Of a stretch of DNA of 64,000 bases, positions 48,385-61,900 are shown one piece after another. The notes beneath the pieces are model-generated. The model was not told the DNA's origin, made no database searches, and worked only from the letters and a program-made list of their open reading frames with translations. Numbering within the stretch: position 1 is the stretch's first letter; every line of letters begins with the position of its first letter. A program made the position numbers and the translations under genes. Source of the stretch: Triglochin maritima (Eukaryota; Streptophyta; Magnoliopsida; Alismatales; Juncaginaceae); NCBI GenBank assembly GCA_963682175.1, contig OY821772.1, forward strand, positions 42,678,925-42,742,924, in the 5' to 3' direction.

Positions 48385-49051
48385 AGGGCCGTCAAATTAT
48401 ACATGATTACACAACACAAACTTAACGTATATTGATTGAGAATTTGAACACGATTAATAAATAAATTGAATGTGACAACACGATTATTAAATGTGTTGGA
48501 TATGATTTTCTACTGCAAAAACGATTAAGATACAATAAAACACGATAAGTAATCATGTACAATTATGAAGTATTAACTATTTTGTTATTGATTGTCAACT
48601 ATGTGTTTATGTTTACTATTGTATTAAATAGCCAATTACTACTATTTCATTTGCACGTGGTTTCTATTAATGTTATTGTGATTGTCTAATACTTTTAGTG
48701 GTTGATATTTGTTTGGTACAATACTTTAACATGTAATAATCGTGTGTTAAACGGGTGGCTTGCAATCATGCAATCCGGTATTCGTGTAATAAATAGAACT
48801 AATTGTGTGTGGATTATTGTTTAATGGTGTAAACGGTAGTCGTGTTAAACGTGTACACGAAGTAACCTGTTTTTTATAATCGTGTATAAATGGATCGTGT
48901 CGTGTAAACACGATTATAAACGGGTTGGATACAGCAGAAGTCTAGCAACACGACTATTAAATAAGTCAAATACGATACAACACATAGAGTTTATATATAC
49001 AACTTGACACAACACGATTAGTACACGACACAACATGATTGATAATCATGT
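48385..49051. mobile_element. hAT-like non-autonomous element, copy 2
   Basis: It starts AGGGCCGTCAAATTATACATG and aligns with copy 1 at 46606-47171, including ATTGAGAATTTGAACACGATTA near the start and AACACGATTATTAAATG after it. The right part matches again (ACTATTAAATAAGTC, then TTTATATATACAACTTGACAC). An extra ~100 bases near 48560-48720 are absent from copy 1. The right end has diverged, so the border is approximate. Confidence 0.6.
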
Positions 49052-49799
49052 ATGGGAGAAAGCAAGTGGACAAGATGATAAATCATATAAATTTTTACAG
49101 GTAGTGCAATGGTAAACAAAGGCAAAGAAGTAAAATTGATAGTTCAGGTGCGAAAGGAAACACATGAGTATAATAATTATACAAACTCCTTAGGTAAAGA
49201 AAATACGGTAAAAGAAAGAAAAAATAATATTAACGACGAGCCAGAGAGATCTTGTTTTTTGATTAAAAACATGAAAATGTTGAAGTGGACATGACCATAA
49301 ATTGGGTGTTAGTAAACGTCGTCCGAGATTTATTTAAATCGCATGCGTCTTGACCATTTTGTCATCCCTTTTCAATCTATTTTCCATTTCGTCCTCAATT
49401 ATCAAAATAACACTCTCTCTTCACTTACCCTCACCTTACCGGCTTACCCCCACCAACGGCAAGGGAAATGTCCGACAAACTGTAAATGGCAAACACCACC
49501 GGCGAGGTACATTTTTAAATAAAAAACATTTGAAGCGAGTGTTTGGCTTAGACGTCCGTCTTAAAAATTATTTTAAATTTTTAAATAAATTTAAATTCTT
49601 ATCGTGTGTAATTTTAAAATATTTCATGTTTTATTGCAAGATTTTGGTGGTAACGTGGTAGATTATAGTGAGTTTTTCGTAACTCCAGAAGTATTTCCAA
49701 CATGTAACAAATCAATTAAATGGGCTAAATAAGTTGCGATAGAAGTCAGGTTCATTTTGGTGGTATCATCATATAAAGTTATAAACCACAACGAGATGG
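49052..49799. other. unassigned intergenic stretch
   Basis: No gene or clear repeat is recognised here. Open frames are lysine/asparagine-rich products of AT-rich DNA and do not look like proteins. Confidence 0.4.
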
Positions 49800-50085
49800 T
49801 TGAACAATTTGTTATCTTAGATGTGATCGCTGTAAGGGAAAAAACTCACGGGATATGTAACTGCAGTACGAAAAAACACGAAAAGGATGGTTGCGGATGT
49901 CGATTTCTGATTAAGGCGGTCGAGTAACTAAAGCGTGGTGGGTGGTTCCTAATTAGTGATAGTTCACATGGTCAGCACAACCATAGTCTTGTTGTGTATC
50001 CAGAGGGTCACCGAAAGATCAACTGTCTTAGTCATGAGATTAATAAAATTATGGAGGTGTCTCCCACAGACCTATTTTTTTGGGA
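49800..50085 (+). pseudogene. MULE/FAR1-type DNA-binding domain fossil
   Basis: In the frame through 49952, translation gives GGWFLISDSSHGQHNHSLVV and then YPEGHRKINCLSHEINKIME. Upstream lie KDGCGCRFLIKAVE and, in another frame, CDRCKG. This fits the order of the FAR1/MuDR-type zinc-binding module (CDR-G.. CPF.I.A.. W.L....HNH.L..Y.EGH....L..EE...I..M). Stops and a frameshift interrupt it and the transposase core is absent. It is a relic of a Mutator-like transposase or a FAR1-related gene. Confidence 0.7.
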
Positions 50086-50228
50086 TTTTTTTAAAAAAAA
50101 TTAAATTTACCGTGCGCCTGCAGTATCCAACCCAAGGTTCCCTGGATCCCAATGTGCGACATCCGGCACCTTTCCTGCCCTCCGAGATATCTTTCCTTGG
50201 TGGTGGGAGGGAAGTGATGAGAGAGAGA

Positions 50229-50306
50229 GTGGTTGCGGGAGAGAGAGGAAAGAAAAGTGAAGAGAGAGTGGTTGCGGGAGAGAGAGGAAAGAAAAATGAA
50301 GAGAGA
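50229..50306. repeat. two tandem copies of a 39-bp purine-rich unit
   Basis: The unit GTGGTTGCGGGAGAGAGAGG plus AAAGAAAARTGAAGAGAGA occurs at 50229-50267 and 50268-50306 with a single difference. Confidence 0.9.
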
Positions 50307-51028
50307 GCGGTGTGAGGGCAAAATGGTAAATGATATGGACGATTTAAGTAAATCGCAAGCAACGCCTAACGGTTCACTTAATTAATCAACAAACAAGCAA
50401 ATCGTGTGAGGGAGGGGGTTGTTTAAATACCATGTTCGAATTCCTGGTCCGCATGTTAATTTCCCCCGGTGCAAGCGGTGTGGGCCACCTCGGGGTTTAT
50501 AGCATGGTCGACGTCCAAATGACGGTGGTCCAGTGAGTTCATCGGATATTAGAAGAAAAAAATCGTGCACAAATTCACTATTCCCTCGACTATCCAACAA
50601 AATCATCAAGTTATTGTCCAATCAAACCCCAATTCCAAACGAAACCAAACGAAATCGAAATCGAAACCGCACCCGACCCAATCGACCCCATCCCTACCCA
50701 CACCATAGTCCATAGACCATCCCATCCGAGCTCGGGGACCGCCACCGAAAACTCCATCATAATAAAAGCTCGAGTCGGAGTAAAACTACCCTCCAATCAC
50801 CACCCTCCACGTGTTAACCTCCGAAGAAAAAAAAGCACCTCCGACCTCCCCTCCTCCTCCATTCCCCCACTCTTCCCCGGTCTAGGGCTTCCGACGCCGG
50901 AATCCCCCCTCCTCCGTCCCCCATTCCCGCGGGATCGAGATCTACTCCTCGATCCCCACCGATCGGTGTAACTTTTCCCCGAATCCGTCGCGAGATCTGG
51001 TGGAAACGCGACCTTGTCCCCGGTTCCT
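50307..51028 (+). promoter_or_regulatory. upstream region of the LysM gene
   Basis: A G-box CACGTG lies at 50808-50813, followed by CT-rich, increasingly GC-rich sequence leading to the start codon at 51029. The rest shows no gene. No clear TATA box was found close to the start. Confidence 0.45.
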
Positions 51029-54000
51029 ATGGAGAGCGAGAGCGGGAGGAGGAGGAGCAACGGGAGCTCTTCCTCCTCCGCTTCGTCGTCGTCCTTGCTG
51101 TTCGATGGGTTCCTTGATGGGGTCGGGTTCGGCGCCAGGGAGATCGGGAATGGGGTCGTGGCGTCGTCTACTTCGTCTCCGCCGTCGTCTCCGTCGAGGT
51201 CGGCCAGCGGGAGCATCGAGCATCGCGTGTCGAAGATGGATACTCTCGCCGGGATCGCCATCAAGTATGGCGTTGAGGTAAAGGGAATCAAACGATACTC
51301 TTAATTTTGTGCTTTGTGGATTTTGACCTTTTGTTTTGCTGAGGATCAGATTTCTGCTCGCTGTGGTGCGTAGGTTTTGTGCTTTGGGACTTTGTTTTTC
51401 GAACGTAATATTTTTGGATACTAATTCGAGTTTGACGGAATCAGTGTCGGATGTAATAAGAGTAATGCAGGAAATTTTCAGGTTGTGGTCATATAGTTAG
51501 TTGTCTTAGTAGCCCAATTAGGCTTGTAAATGTAGACTGGATGGTAAACTTTCTGATTTGATTTCATAGAAGTGGTTTGTGTTTTCAACTGTAGCCAATG
51601 TTGGACAAAATCCATTTGCAACTGTGACTATTTTTTATTTTCCTTTTTTAAAAAAAAGTTTGGCATATGTAGAGGTTCCTTCTTTGTGTGTTAGCTTGAA
51701 TGAAGTGTACAAGGCTGGAACTATTGTATTGATAACGTTTGAGTCATGAAATCGGAAGTTGAGGAATATGTATGAGTTCATACTTCATGGTGATTTTGAG
51801 TTCTCCATAGGTTTAGTAAAGAAGTGGTGAAAGTCTCATAAAATTTTAGTTTCTGAACTAAAATTTGAGAACTTCTTGCAAATCAGTTGCGTAAATAGTA
51901 GCTTTGGAATTGAGCCATGATTCACAAACTTAACAAGGTATTCGTGCCTATAAGGATGGTTACATATGAGACAAACTGTTTCCTCAAGGATTCTCTTTGA
52001 ATCAAAAGGACAATTGTCCTCGGAAACTGCAGTGCAACGTATGATTATTTAACCTCTCCCTTGACATGCTTTGAATGCATATGCAGCAATGATGGAAATC
52101 GGCCACTTATATTGTTCACAAATTGAGTGAACTTGTCTCTTTTTTTACTCAAAGTTTCTTGGTGACATGTTCAGAGAAAGCAAACCTGTTTTGAATTATA
52201 GGTTACCAATTGTTGACAACTAATTGTATACTTCATTTAATTCATGTTTGCAAATTCCAAAAGTCATAGCATGCTCGACCAACAAAAACTGCCAAACTGA
52301 ACAATGCATTATATGGGATTTTCATACATCACTACACTAATGCTCGAGCAAGTTAACTCTGAGCATAAATGTCAAAGCAATATTTACATTCCTGATATGT
52401 GCGCTCTAGCATTTAAAAGGTGAAATCTCACTAACCGATATATAATATTTCAGGTTGCAGATATTAAACGAATGAATGGACTAGTTACAGACCTTCAGAT
52501 GTTTGCACATGATAAATTGCAAATTCCTTTACCAGGAAGACATCCTCCGTCACCTATTATTTCAAATGGTTCATGCAGCAATGGGAGCAGGTATCATGAT
52601 CTATTAATGGTGTTACGCTACGTTATCTAGTTTTTCAATTACTTACATCAATTTTTACTCCCTACTAAAAAAAACTAACATTACGGATTTTATGTTAGAT
52701 TGAGAGCACATTCTAATATTAAGGCATTATTGTGATCAAGCACGGGATTGAAATGAGATCCAATCATCCAAACGACAGAATTTGTTATTTATTTAGATGA
52801 CATAATAGTGCATAAGCCTTGTATTTCATGTCCCTAAATTTTAGTTGGAGTCTCTAGGACCAAATAATATATAGCCCTAACAAATCATGTATTTTGGGGG
52901 ACCATGAGCTTTCTGCTACCCCTCTGAGTCCGACAAATATTCTCAACTTGTGACATCGTGCCATATACTACTGCCATCTTGGGTCGGTCGTTGTAGAAGA
53001 GGTTCTGAGATTGGCTTTTGGGTATTCAAAAGAAAAAGGTTTTCAAATATGAGGAAGATGTCATATTGAAGATAATTTTGAAAAGCTCCTCAAAGGACCA
53101 AGATGGAATATAGGATCACATAAAGATGCTTTGGGATGACGAAGCCTAATAAAAAGATGGGCTGTATTTCTCGATACAAACTTCAATATATTGTACAATG
53201 TGATGCATTCCCTAGAATCTTTTAAGGGTTTAATTTTCTGTGCTCAAGTGGTTTGGAACTTCCGAAGAGTGTAAATGGGACTTGAAGACGTTTTGGAATG
53301 ACTAAATACAAAATAAGACTGCAAAGTAGGCAATTACTTAGGTTTTCTATCCCAAAAATTAAGATATTTTAGAAATTTGGCATGGTTTTGATGATGTGGA
53401 GGACTTGGTTCTTGATTTCTGGCAAGTCCCTAAATATGAATGTGCCACAATACTTGATAATGTGCATTCAGCATGGTCTTCTTCTAGTCGGCTACCTTTC
53501 CAACCATTTTGAAATGCTATGCATGTTTTTAGGTTGCTTGTTGCTTTTTGCTTAAGAAATTATACAAGTCTCATGCTTGTAAAATTGTTAGACTAATTTT
53601 CTCTTTGGCATGAGATTTAGTTGTTGACAATTGTATATATGGTGGCAGTTGATCCTGATTTTCAACAATTGAGTAATAGTATTGTTAGTTGTTTATTGTG
53701 CCAATGTATGTTTCAGGGAAAAAACTCAACATGGTAGGAGCCATATCGACATGCTGGAATCATTAGAATCACTCAAACTAAAACCCGATGTTCAAAGAAT
53801 ATCTCCTGCCATGAGCAGCTTACAAGGATACTATGGTCTGACACCTCCTAAAAAGAAACCAACAGCCGAGGGGACTGAGCTTGCTGTTTTGAAATCAAGC
53901 AGAGGCATTAACTTTGTAGACGAGTTTCTGCCCCGATCATCGCCAGTTTCTGAACTTCCACCACGCCAAAAATCAAAAAACTTTGTCAATGGAATCAACT

Positions 54001-54356
54001 CTTTGTCCAAAGATTCTGCAGATAGTAGTCCGGTTGACATAACTTTGGATGATAAATCGGTTAGAAGACGTCAAAAAACCGATGCTGATTCCAAGAGGTT
54101 AGCTGGAAAAGGACTAGCTCTCAGGCCAAAATCTGGTAGCAGGACGGATTTGGATACAACCAATGGAGGGTCCTTCAGTAATGGGTTTATATCCGTGAGA
54201 AAGTCCTCCAGCACTTCAAATTTGCAAGAGTCCGATGGTTCTGTCTTGTGGCCAGCAGGTAAGTGGACTTTAAAAACTGAAGCAATTACTAGGCCGATAA
54301 TCGATGGCTTGCCGAAGCCGTCGTCTTCTCGAAGGAACAAGACAGCCCTTGATTAG
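51029..54356 (+). CDS. LysM domain protein, predicted soluble
   Basis: Three exons, 51029-51277, 52454-52590 and 53717-54356, join to 341 residues. A serine-rich N-terminal part (about 1-62) is followed by one LysM domain (about 65-110: HRVSKMDTLAGIAIKYGVEV, IKRMNGL, KLQIPLPG), split by intron 1. The remaining ~230 residues are rich in S, K and P with no known fold (LESLKLKP, SSLQGYYGLTPPKKKP). There is no signal peptide, transmembrane helix, GPI signal or kinase, so it is not a LYK or LYM chitin receptor. It belongs to the plant family of single-LysM intracellular proteins (Arabidopsis At5g08200/At5g23130 type) of unknown function. LysM modules bind N-acetylglucosamine glycans in other proteins; whether this one does is open. 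The start is the first ATG in frame after an in-frame region of GC-rich leader. AATAAA at 54611 is a candidate polyadenylation signal. Confidence 0.92.
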
Positions 54357-55925
54357 CTGAACTCTGTACTTTACCATCTTGCTCCAACTGACACATGCCT
54401 TTAAGGCCATCCGTGAGATTCTTGCACAGCTTTCGGTAGAATGAGTCTTTCGTGTATATCTTTGTAAGAAAGAAAAACGGTAAAATGACATATTGCCTTA
54501 AATTGCATTAAGTTAAACCAAGTTACTTCTTGCCTCTCAGCTGTGTTTATTACAACCACGGAAGGAATACGGAAGAAAAAAAAGAAACGTTTCAATGTTT
54601 CATCAGGATCAATAAACTTTTTTCTACTTTCTACGGAACACCAAGATTTGTATTCATGATAATATTGTTACATTTATTTTTTTAATATGTGGTATTGAGT
54701 TGATCTTGACGAAAACTCCATAAAAGGAAGGACGCAATGTATGTGTTGGCTGCTTGGATTGCTCAAGAAAGAATCATCACGAACTTGGTTGTATCATATG
54801 TGAAGGTTATGTATCAATTCCACTTTTATTTGCAGGTATTCTCAATACAGTAATCACTTACTATTCCTTAAACCGACACCAGTCACACTACCACGGGGAA
54901 GATGAACGAACCATTACACTACCCAAATTTCCAATGAGTAGTTGGGCCGCTATGTGCAACATTGCGCCTCACTCTGTCTTAAGTCTCAACGGGCAATTCC
55001 CGGTTTTCATGATTTTCATTGAGTTCTGATTGCGTTTTACAATTTTGCAATTACCATATGACGTCAAATGAAGGCGTCAAAGAGCAAAATGTCTGATCGA
55101 GGCTGATCTAGAAAACATACTATATATTATAGGACGTGGAGTGGAAGGTCGTCAACTTATCATCGATGCTCAATGGTCTCAGACTCTTAAAGCTATCATA
55201 AGTCGAAACTCGGTTCATAATTACTTTGTACAATATTTATTTTATAAGAGTGCCTTCTTTATAAGGTAGGTAACAAAAGCTACGTCGTTGTAGAAGCACA
55301 AGTAATGAAGAAATTAATTTAAAATCCACAAGTCGTTGGAGAGCATGAAGTCTCAACGGGCATCCCTTGAATGTTGAATTTATAATCTTTCTTAAAAGTA
55401 ATGTTAGATTTTCTATTATACAAGAATGTATTACAGGTATCTTCAGTAAGAAAACGTAGAACCAGAATTGCAAACACCACATTAAAACCAAAAAAATTCT
55501 AATGAATTTAAGTTCACAATTTCCAATTGCATTGCTGGAGATAATTAAACGAGCACATTGCATTTACCTGAAAAAAGTTCCTCGTTCTGTAGAAAAACAC
55601 TGGCTTACTGCAAACATGTAGCAGCACATAAATCTGTGGGATGCAGTTGACGGGACAAAATTACAATTTACAAAAGTCCTGCCAATGACTGCCAGTACTA
55701 TTCAGCCTCCGGCATCGTGTAACCATGGTTCCATCTGTGCAGATATTTCCCTTCTATAATGCATAATCACGATGTACTATTTACCCGATGATTCTGAAAT
55801 TCAAACAAGAAATAAGAGATACAAATACGTTGCTTACAGGCTTTCGACAAAAAAAAAACTGAGTGAAGATTTGTAATAATTTAGGGGACAAATTAACTTA
55901 CAGGTCTAAGGTTTTCCTCGACGAT
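54357..55925. other. 3' regions between convergent LysM and HUA2-like genes
   Basis: The LysM 3' untranslated region probably ends near 54630. The rest contains no supported gene; short open frames do not match known proteins. The HUA2-like 3' untranslated region must lie in the right part. Confidence 0.5.
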
Positions 55926-58900
55926 CTAACCTGGTCTCCAGCAGTTAAGAGCAGACCCATCAGGTTTGCAAGGTATTGATGGTGCCCCACCATGACCTAT
56001 ATTAATATATAATTAAAAAAATCAGAATTTGGATCCCTGATCACCTCAAAAAAAAAACCATTGTTCTGGAATGCAATCACATGCGGTACTATGAATTTAG
56101 GCAGCATGACTTCAACGGGATAATTCAAGTTGGGAGTGCTGGAGTGGCAAACACACGTGGCTTATATTGGTTTTTCTTTTTTGATCGGACATTTAACTAT
56201 ATTTATAAGCAAAACTGAAGAAAAAAGGGACTGATTTGCTGGGTTTCCATTGTTAAAATGATCACAAAGTATTATGACACTGTAAGTACCTCCTATCCCT
56301 CAATCCTAACTCCTTTTCTCTAAAATCTTCTTTTCTTAACACTTGACTCTTACCTCGGGACATAAAAATATTAATGGTCATATTGGATTGGATGCCGGAG
56401 CCTGAATAACATTAGGAATTCAAAATATGGCTATGGTGAACAGTGATGCATCTCATGACGATGATTTTAGGGTTCTAAAAGTATACACTTTTAAGCTTTA
56501 CTTTGCACTTTGTACAATTCTGCATAATTAGACACTTTTGAGCCTTTTTCTTATAGGGCTATGATAATTCACTGGAACTGTTCAGCATTTTTCCTATTTC
56601 CTTGGGACTTTCATTTAAGAAAAACTTAAAGAGGAATATCATGTGTGATCTGCACATGCAATGTCGATATGCTTACCAAGAAGGAACAAACTAAGTAAAA
56701 ACCAAAAGGGGAATATTTATTGCAGACAAGATCTAGATCTTACCGGGAAGTGGAGCTCCAGATGTCATTGAAGCATGTAAGGTTAGTGGAAATCCCATAG
56801 AATTAGAGCACTGCCTTTCCATATTGGACCGGAGAAAACCTGACGAAATAGTACAAGAGTAAGGAGATAAAAAAACAGCATGTCACGGTTTGTACTCATG
56901 AATAATGCATATTTAGGCAAGACTACTAGGCAGGAATATTCTTGTGAAAGTAAAGGTATAGATTAAACTACATGGTTGATACTCCTTTACTTCACAACAA
57001 AAGGAGACATCTCAGGATTTTGTCCCCCACAACCTTTTACATCCTACAAGTCACAAGGAGATGACTCCGACCTTTTCGATGCATGCCATCTTACTAGTCA
57101 ACCATGTTCAGAAACAATTGAACTACAATTACGATTAGAAACCAAATTGAAATCAAAAGATAATTAATTATACTTCATCTAATATCATGATAAAGAGAAT
57201 TGGATAAGCTAGTAAAATATATAAAAGCCAAGTGGTGCAACGATAAGTGAAATTAAATAACCGACCCTAAATTTATAAAATATATATGCCTTGGAACAAA
57301 TGAAGCAGAGAACCTACAGATTATAGAAGATAAGTCCAGCATGATTACAGAAAATATATTTATGGCACCGGCATCGTATTGAAAACAAGCTTTTACATCT
57401 CCTGGTTTCTTCATAAACTCCAAAGAGATAGAGAAAAATATGAGGGTCTGCCAATCTTCATGATTATAGTCATCACAACATCCTTGCATATATAACTACA
57501 GTGCATGTAGGACAATGGCTAATTATGGTAATCAATCAACACACACATTATACCATCTAAAAGTGCACCTAGTCTCTCTCTCACAAAAGAAAAAGTCGGA
57601 ATGTTCATAAAGGAGAAATTTGCATCGATGAGCAGAGAAAAGCAAACGGGTCAGAGAAAAAATGGGCAGTACCGGATACAGCCAACTTACCATCTTGGAT
57701 AAATGGCACCCCTGTGGAGGATCTACCTCCAGCTGCCCAAGAACCATGCTGATTATCTGGACTAAAATCGCTACAGTTTGGTCTCCACTGTTCGTCCATG
57801 CTGGATTGCCTCCGACCATTAAGATGGGTTGGCAAGGAGTAAGCATGATAAGGCTGGTGAATGTGCTGCTGGATAACAGGCTTTACGTAAGGAAAATGAC
57901 TACTTGGTGTCTGTGGAGGCATGCGATGATTTAATGGAGCCTGTCCAGTAGGTAAAGGAAGATTTGAAGGTGCTTGTGCAGGGGAAATAGAACAGTAAGG
58001 CCTTTGCTGGAAAGCTGCACCAACTGGTTGAAATTGGTGATGATGGAGGGAAGACTGTGGTGTTAAATACACCTCTCCATTTCCATACTCCGATAACCTC
58101 GAGGAATTAAAGCTAGAAGGCATTGGCTGTCCACTGCACAATGCAGATGTGACAAAATTGGGCGGTGGCTGTAGAACTGGCTCAGCCATGGCAGCATTGT
58201 TGTGGCCATGGACAGGGGTGCTGCCTACCATTTGGACCATTTGGTTACTCTGCACATGGACCAAAAAGGTAATATAACAATTACATTAAAATTTCTGAAA
58301 CAATTACATTAGTATAACATAAAAAAAAACTTACACTTGGTGTTCCCAAATATTCCTGAGGCAATGGAGCCTGATAAACTAACGGGGAAGATGACACATT
58401 TGGTTGTGGAGGAAGTGGAGGTGGAAGTGAAAGTGGTAGTGGTGGGGGTGGAGGTGGGAAAGGTGACGGTGATGATGGTGGTGGTGGGGTTGGAGGAGGT
58501 GGAGGTGAAGGAGGTAAGGGTGGAGGAGAAGGTGGAGCATCTAAAGGCATAGGAGGAGAACCAGCTGGTGAGCAGGCCAGTTCATTTTGATTACTTGTCG
58601 TCAGTTCCGCATTTATCTGAGAAGAGTGTTTTCCAGACTCCAACTTGGAAGCATTAATTCCAGCTAGAATGTGCTCCTCTTTAGATGACAAACAGACATC
58701 TTCCATTTCAAGTTCACCATCTACATCCTCAAGAATGCAAGGATGCCTACTGGGAGTAACCACACAGGTATCTGGTTCTTCAAAGGCACTACCCAATTCA
58801 GGGAATTCACAAACATCTTTGGATGAAGTAATAGGAAGATCCTCTTCATCTTCAAATATGTTAGAAGACAATAACACAGGGAGCTGAAAAGTAGTCGCAT

Positions 58901-61900
58901 TGCTGGAGACACAACAAAGATTTAAGTTGTAAACAAACTATATCATAACAACGAGATTAAAAGAAGGGCCACATTGGAAAAGGAATAAAAAATATACGAA
59001 CTTGTCAAATAGTTGCAATTACCTGCCATATTCGTCAACAAGAATTCCTTCCATTTCCCTTATAGGATCATCAATGGAACGTTCAGCTCGTGAGGGGCGT
59101 CTAAGAAAAATCCCTGAAGTTGTATCATCATTTGGGACTTCTATGTCATCAATACATCGCCTGAGAACCGATTCGGGCATGATTTTACGGTCTATCCAGA
59201 TCTTCAAAACCTGAGGAAAAACAATTAACATATTGACTCCACAACAATGAAGAAGTTATTTCAAGATAAGAACCAATACCTTGAGACACTGGCGTCTGTT
59301 CTCCCGCGCTCCAGATCCTGGTGGAGCAGCAACACCAAGAAGTCGTGGCAGGGCTGCTTGTACCACAGGAACATATGAAGCAGAAGCAATACCTAAAAAA
59401 TATTATAAGGCGGTAAGAATACAGGGTTTAAATGAATAAAATAAGATGGAATTTTGACCATATAGCACATCAAATCTTGCATGCGACGAGACATCAACGT
59501 TCATATATATGGCAACTTCAATTCACATGAATATCACAAAGAGAAAAGCAGCTCCTTGCAATAAATGCCTTCCAGTTATGAGACTAGCAAAATAATGGAG
59601 TTGAAATGGAAGGATCTAAAACTTCAAAGCCAGTGTAGAAACTAAAATCACATGATTGGAAAACATACATATGTAAAAGATATAATAAGTGACAAGTGTT
59701 TGTATTATCGAAAACAAAATCAGTATTATGTTAATAATGTTTGCAACACCATACGCTTGCGCCTTTCCCCAAAATTTATTGATGACATTAACTATAACTA
59801 ACCTCCACATAATACTTTCTTTACATAACACTATACGCATATGCACTTACTCCAAAGGAAGATGTAATGACCATATACAACAAAAGGTTTGAGAATTCTG
59901 CAGATATTTCAGAAGTAAAAAAATGGAATAGATTTATCAAAATATAAGATGTCCTCAAGGAAAGCAATCTAAGGTACAACGAGACTTTGAATATTTTTCA
60001 TGGCAAGCTGCAAAAGTACTCTGCATTCTTGAATGCTATTCCATTTGTTGAATAGTATCGACAGTTGACATTAATGTCCTCTTTATGTATTTTATAACAG
60101 TGCCATCTAATTGGATACAACAATTCGAGAATTTGAAAAAATTATCTATTTACGTTCACCAACTGTATATTTTATTCAAGCAGAATAAGTATACGATCAT
60201 ATTTGATAACATAAAAACAATCCACAGATTCAAAATCATTAATTATTATAAAGAAAAAGTAGGTCAAGATCATCTCACAAATTGAAGAAGATCCCATGAA
60301 ATGAATATGAATGCAATGACCACAATGCACATCAAAACTGAAACAGATAGAAAACACAAAAGACGAGATCAAGAAAGGATAGTATTAGATATGGACTAAA
60401 ATAGTTATTAGTTTCCAATTTTTATTCAAAATCCTTAAATCGTGTTGGCTGTCTAGATTCCAAAACAAATAGCATAGAGACAAACTAGTGAAAGAAAACC
60501 CTACCAATAGAGAGAGTAAGCCATCACTCATAAGCAGCATTTGCATGAAATTACAGCAAAATTACATAAAATCGTAACATTATAAAATTTGTAATTTGAA
60601 ACAGAAGATTATATCCCATATGAGACAATTCGGTATCGTGAAAGATGGTACGACAGTATTGTACCTCTTACCTTTTTGACTATGTGAGCACTGTGTGATA
60701 GAATCAACAAGAAAAAATAAGTCCACTCTACGATGAAAGCTTGCCTCACTCTCCAATTTCCGGATAAGAAGCTCCACTACCTGCAAATAATCAAATATTT
60801 TACAAACACTAGATAAGAACAAGAAATAACAGTAATATTTTGAAGGTAAAAAATATATTTTTAAGGCCAGTTAGTTATCCATGTGCAACATAAGAAGTTG
60901 TGAACATAAAAAAAAACCTATACGATCATTTAGCTTTTCCATATATGACATTGCATTTACGGATGCAGGTCAACGTGACCATCAACTTCTGTTTGTGCAG
61001 TACCCCTCCATTATTATAAATTATTACGAACTTCAGAAGGATGTCCTCTTTCTTTTCTATCTATGAAAACTTTTCTCTTCGTTCTGATTTTATATGACCA
61101 CGTCTCACTGCGTCTCACTGGTGCTCTATCAAGTAGATGACTAATGTAGCGTGGTGTTGTGAACAATAATCTCATGTGAAGCTGTTGTTGCCCCCCCCCC
61201 CCCCCCCCCGTAACAACAATTAACAAGTTTGCAAATAGCATGACACTCCTTTTGGGGCCAGAAAACCCATATTCTACTAGTCAATCATTCACTTTCACGT
61301 GTTAGGGTTCCTTTTAGGAATTTTTGAGGAAAATGCACTAGATTTGACCAAATACTGCAGTCCTAAAGCAGTGACTGGAACAGAGGCACCAAGCTCAAAA
61401 GACAACTCGTAATTGAGAGTGAGACGAGGCGATGATCCAAAGAGTCCGAGTTTTTTTATTGGTCAAAGAGATCGAGTTGCTAAACTAAAATAATAGATAC
61501 AGTAACACCAGACAGAAAAAAACTTGTGTTCATAATTTCAATGTTTGAAATTAGGCACGCATTTGTTTAAAAGAAATTCCAAAAAAAAGTTGTGAAAAAA
61601 TTCTAACAAGTAAATTTATGGATGAATTTGAATGATCGTAGGTCTTAAAACACTACCATTCCAAAGCAAATATTGGGTCTTCGAATACTTCTTTATTAAA
61701 AAGCACTTTTGAGTATTCAACACCAAGATGAAAGATAGATCACAATACCAAAGATTTTATACTGAAGTCATTTCTCATTTTGAAGAACCAAATGGTAGGT
61801 AAAATAATCTTCAGCACTAAAAGTGCGCATATCTACGTAGTGCATCAAAGTTTCACTTATAAAATAGTAAGTACAACAATTTCAGGCATTAAAAGATACA

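Noticed and set aside
58337..58552. Plus-strand frame rich in V, E and G
   Set aside because: It is the complement of the proline-rich tract of the HUA2-like protein.
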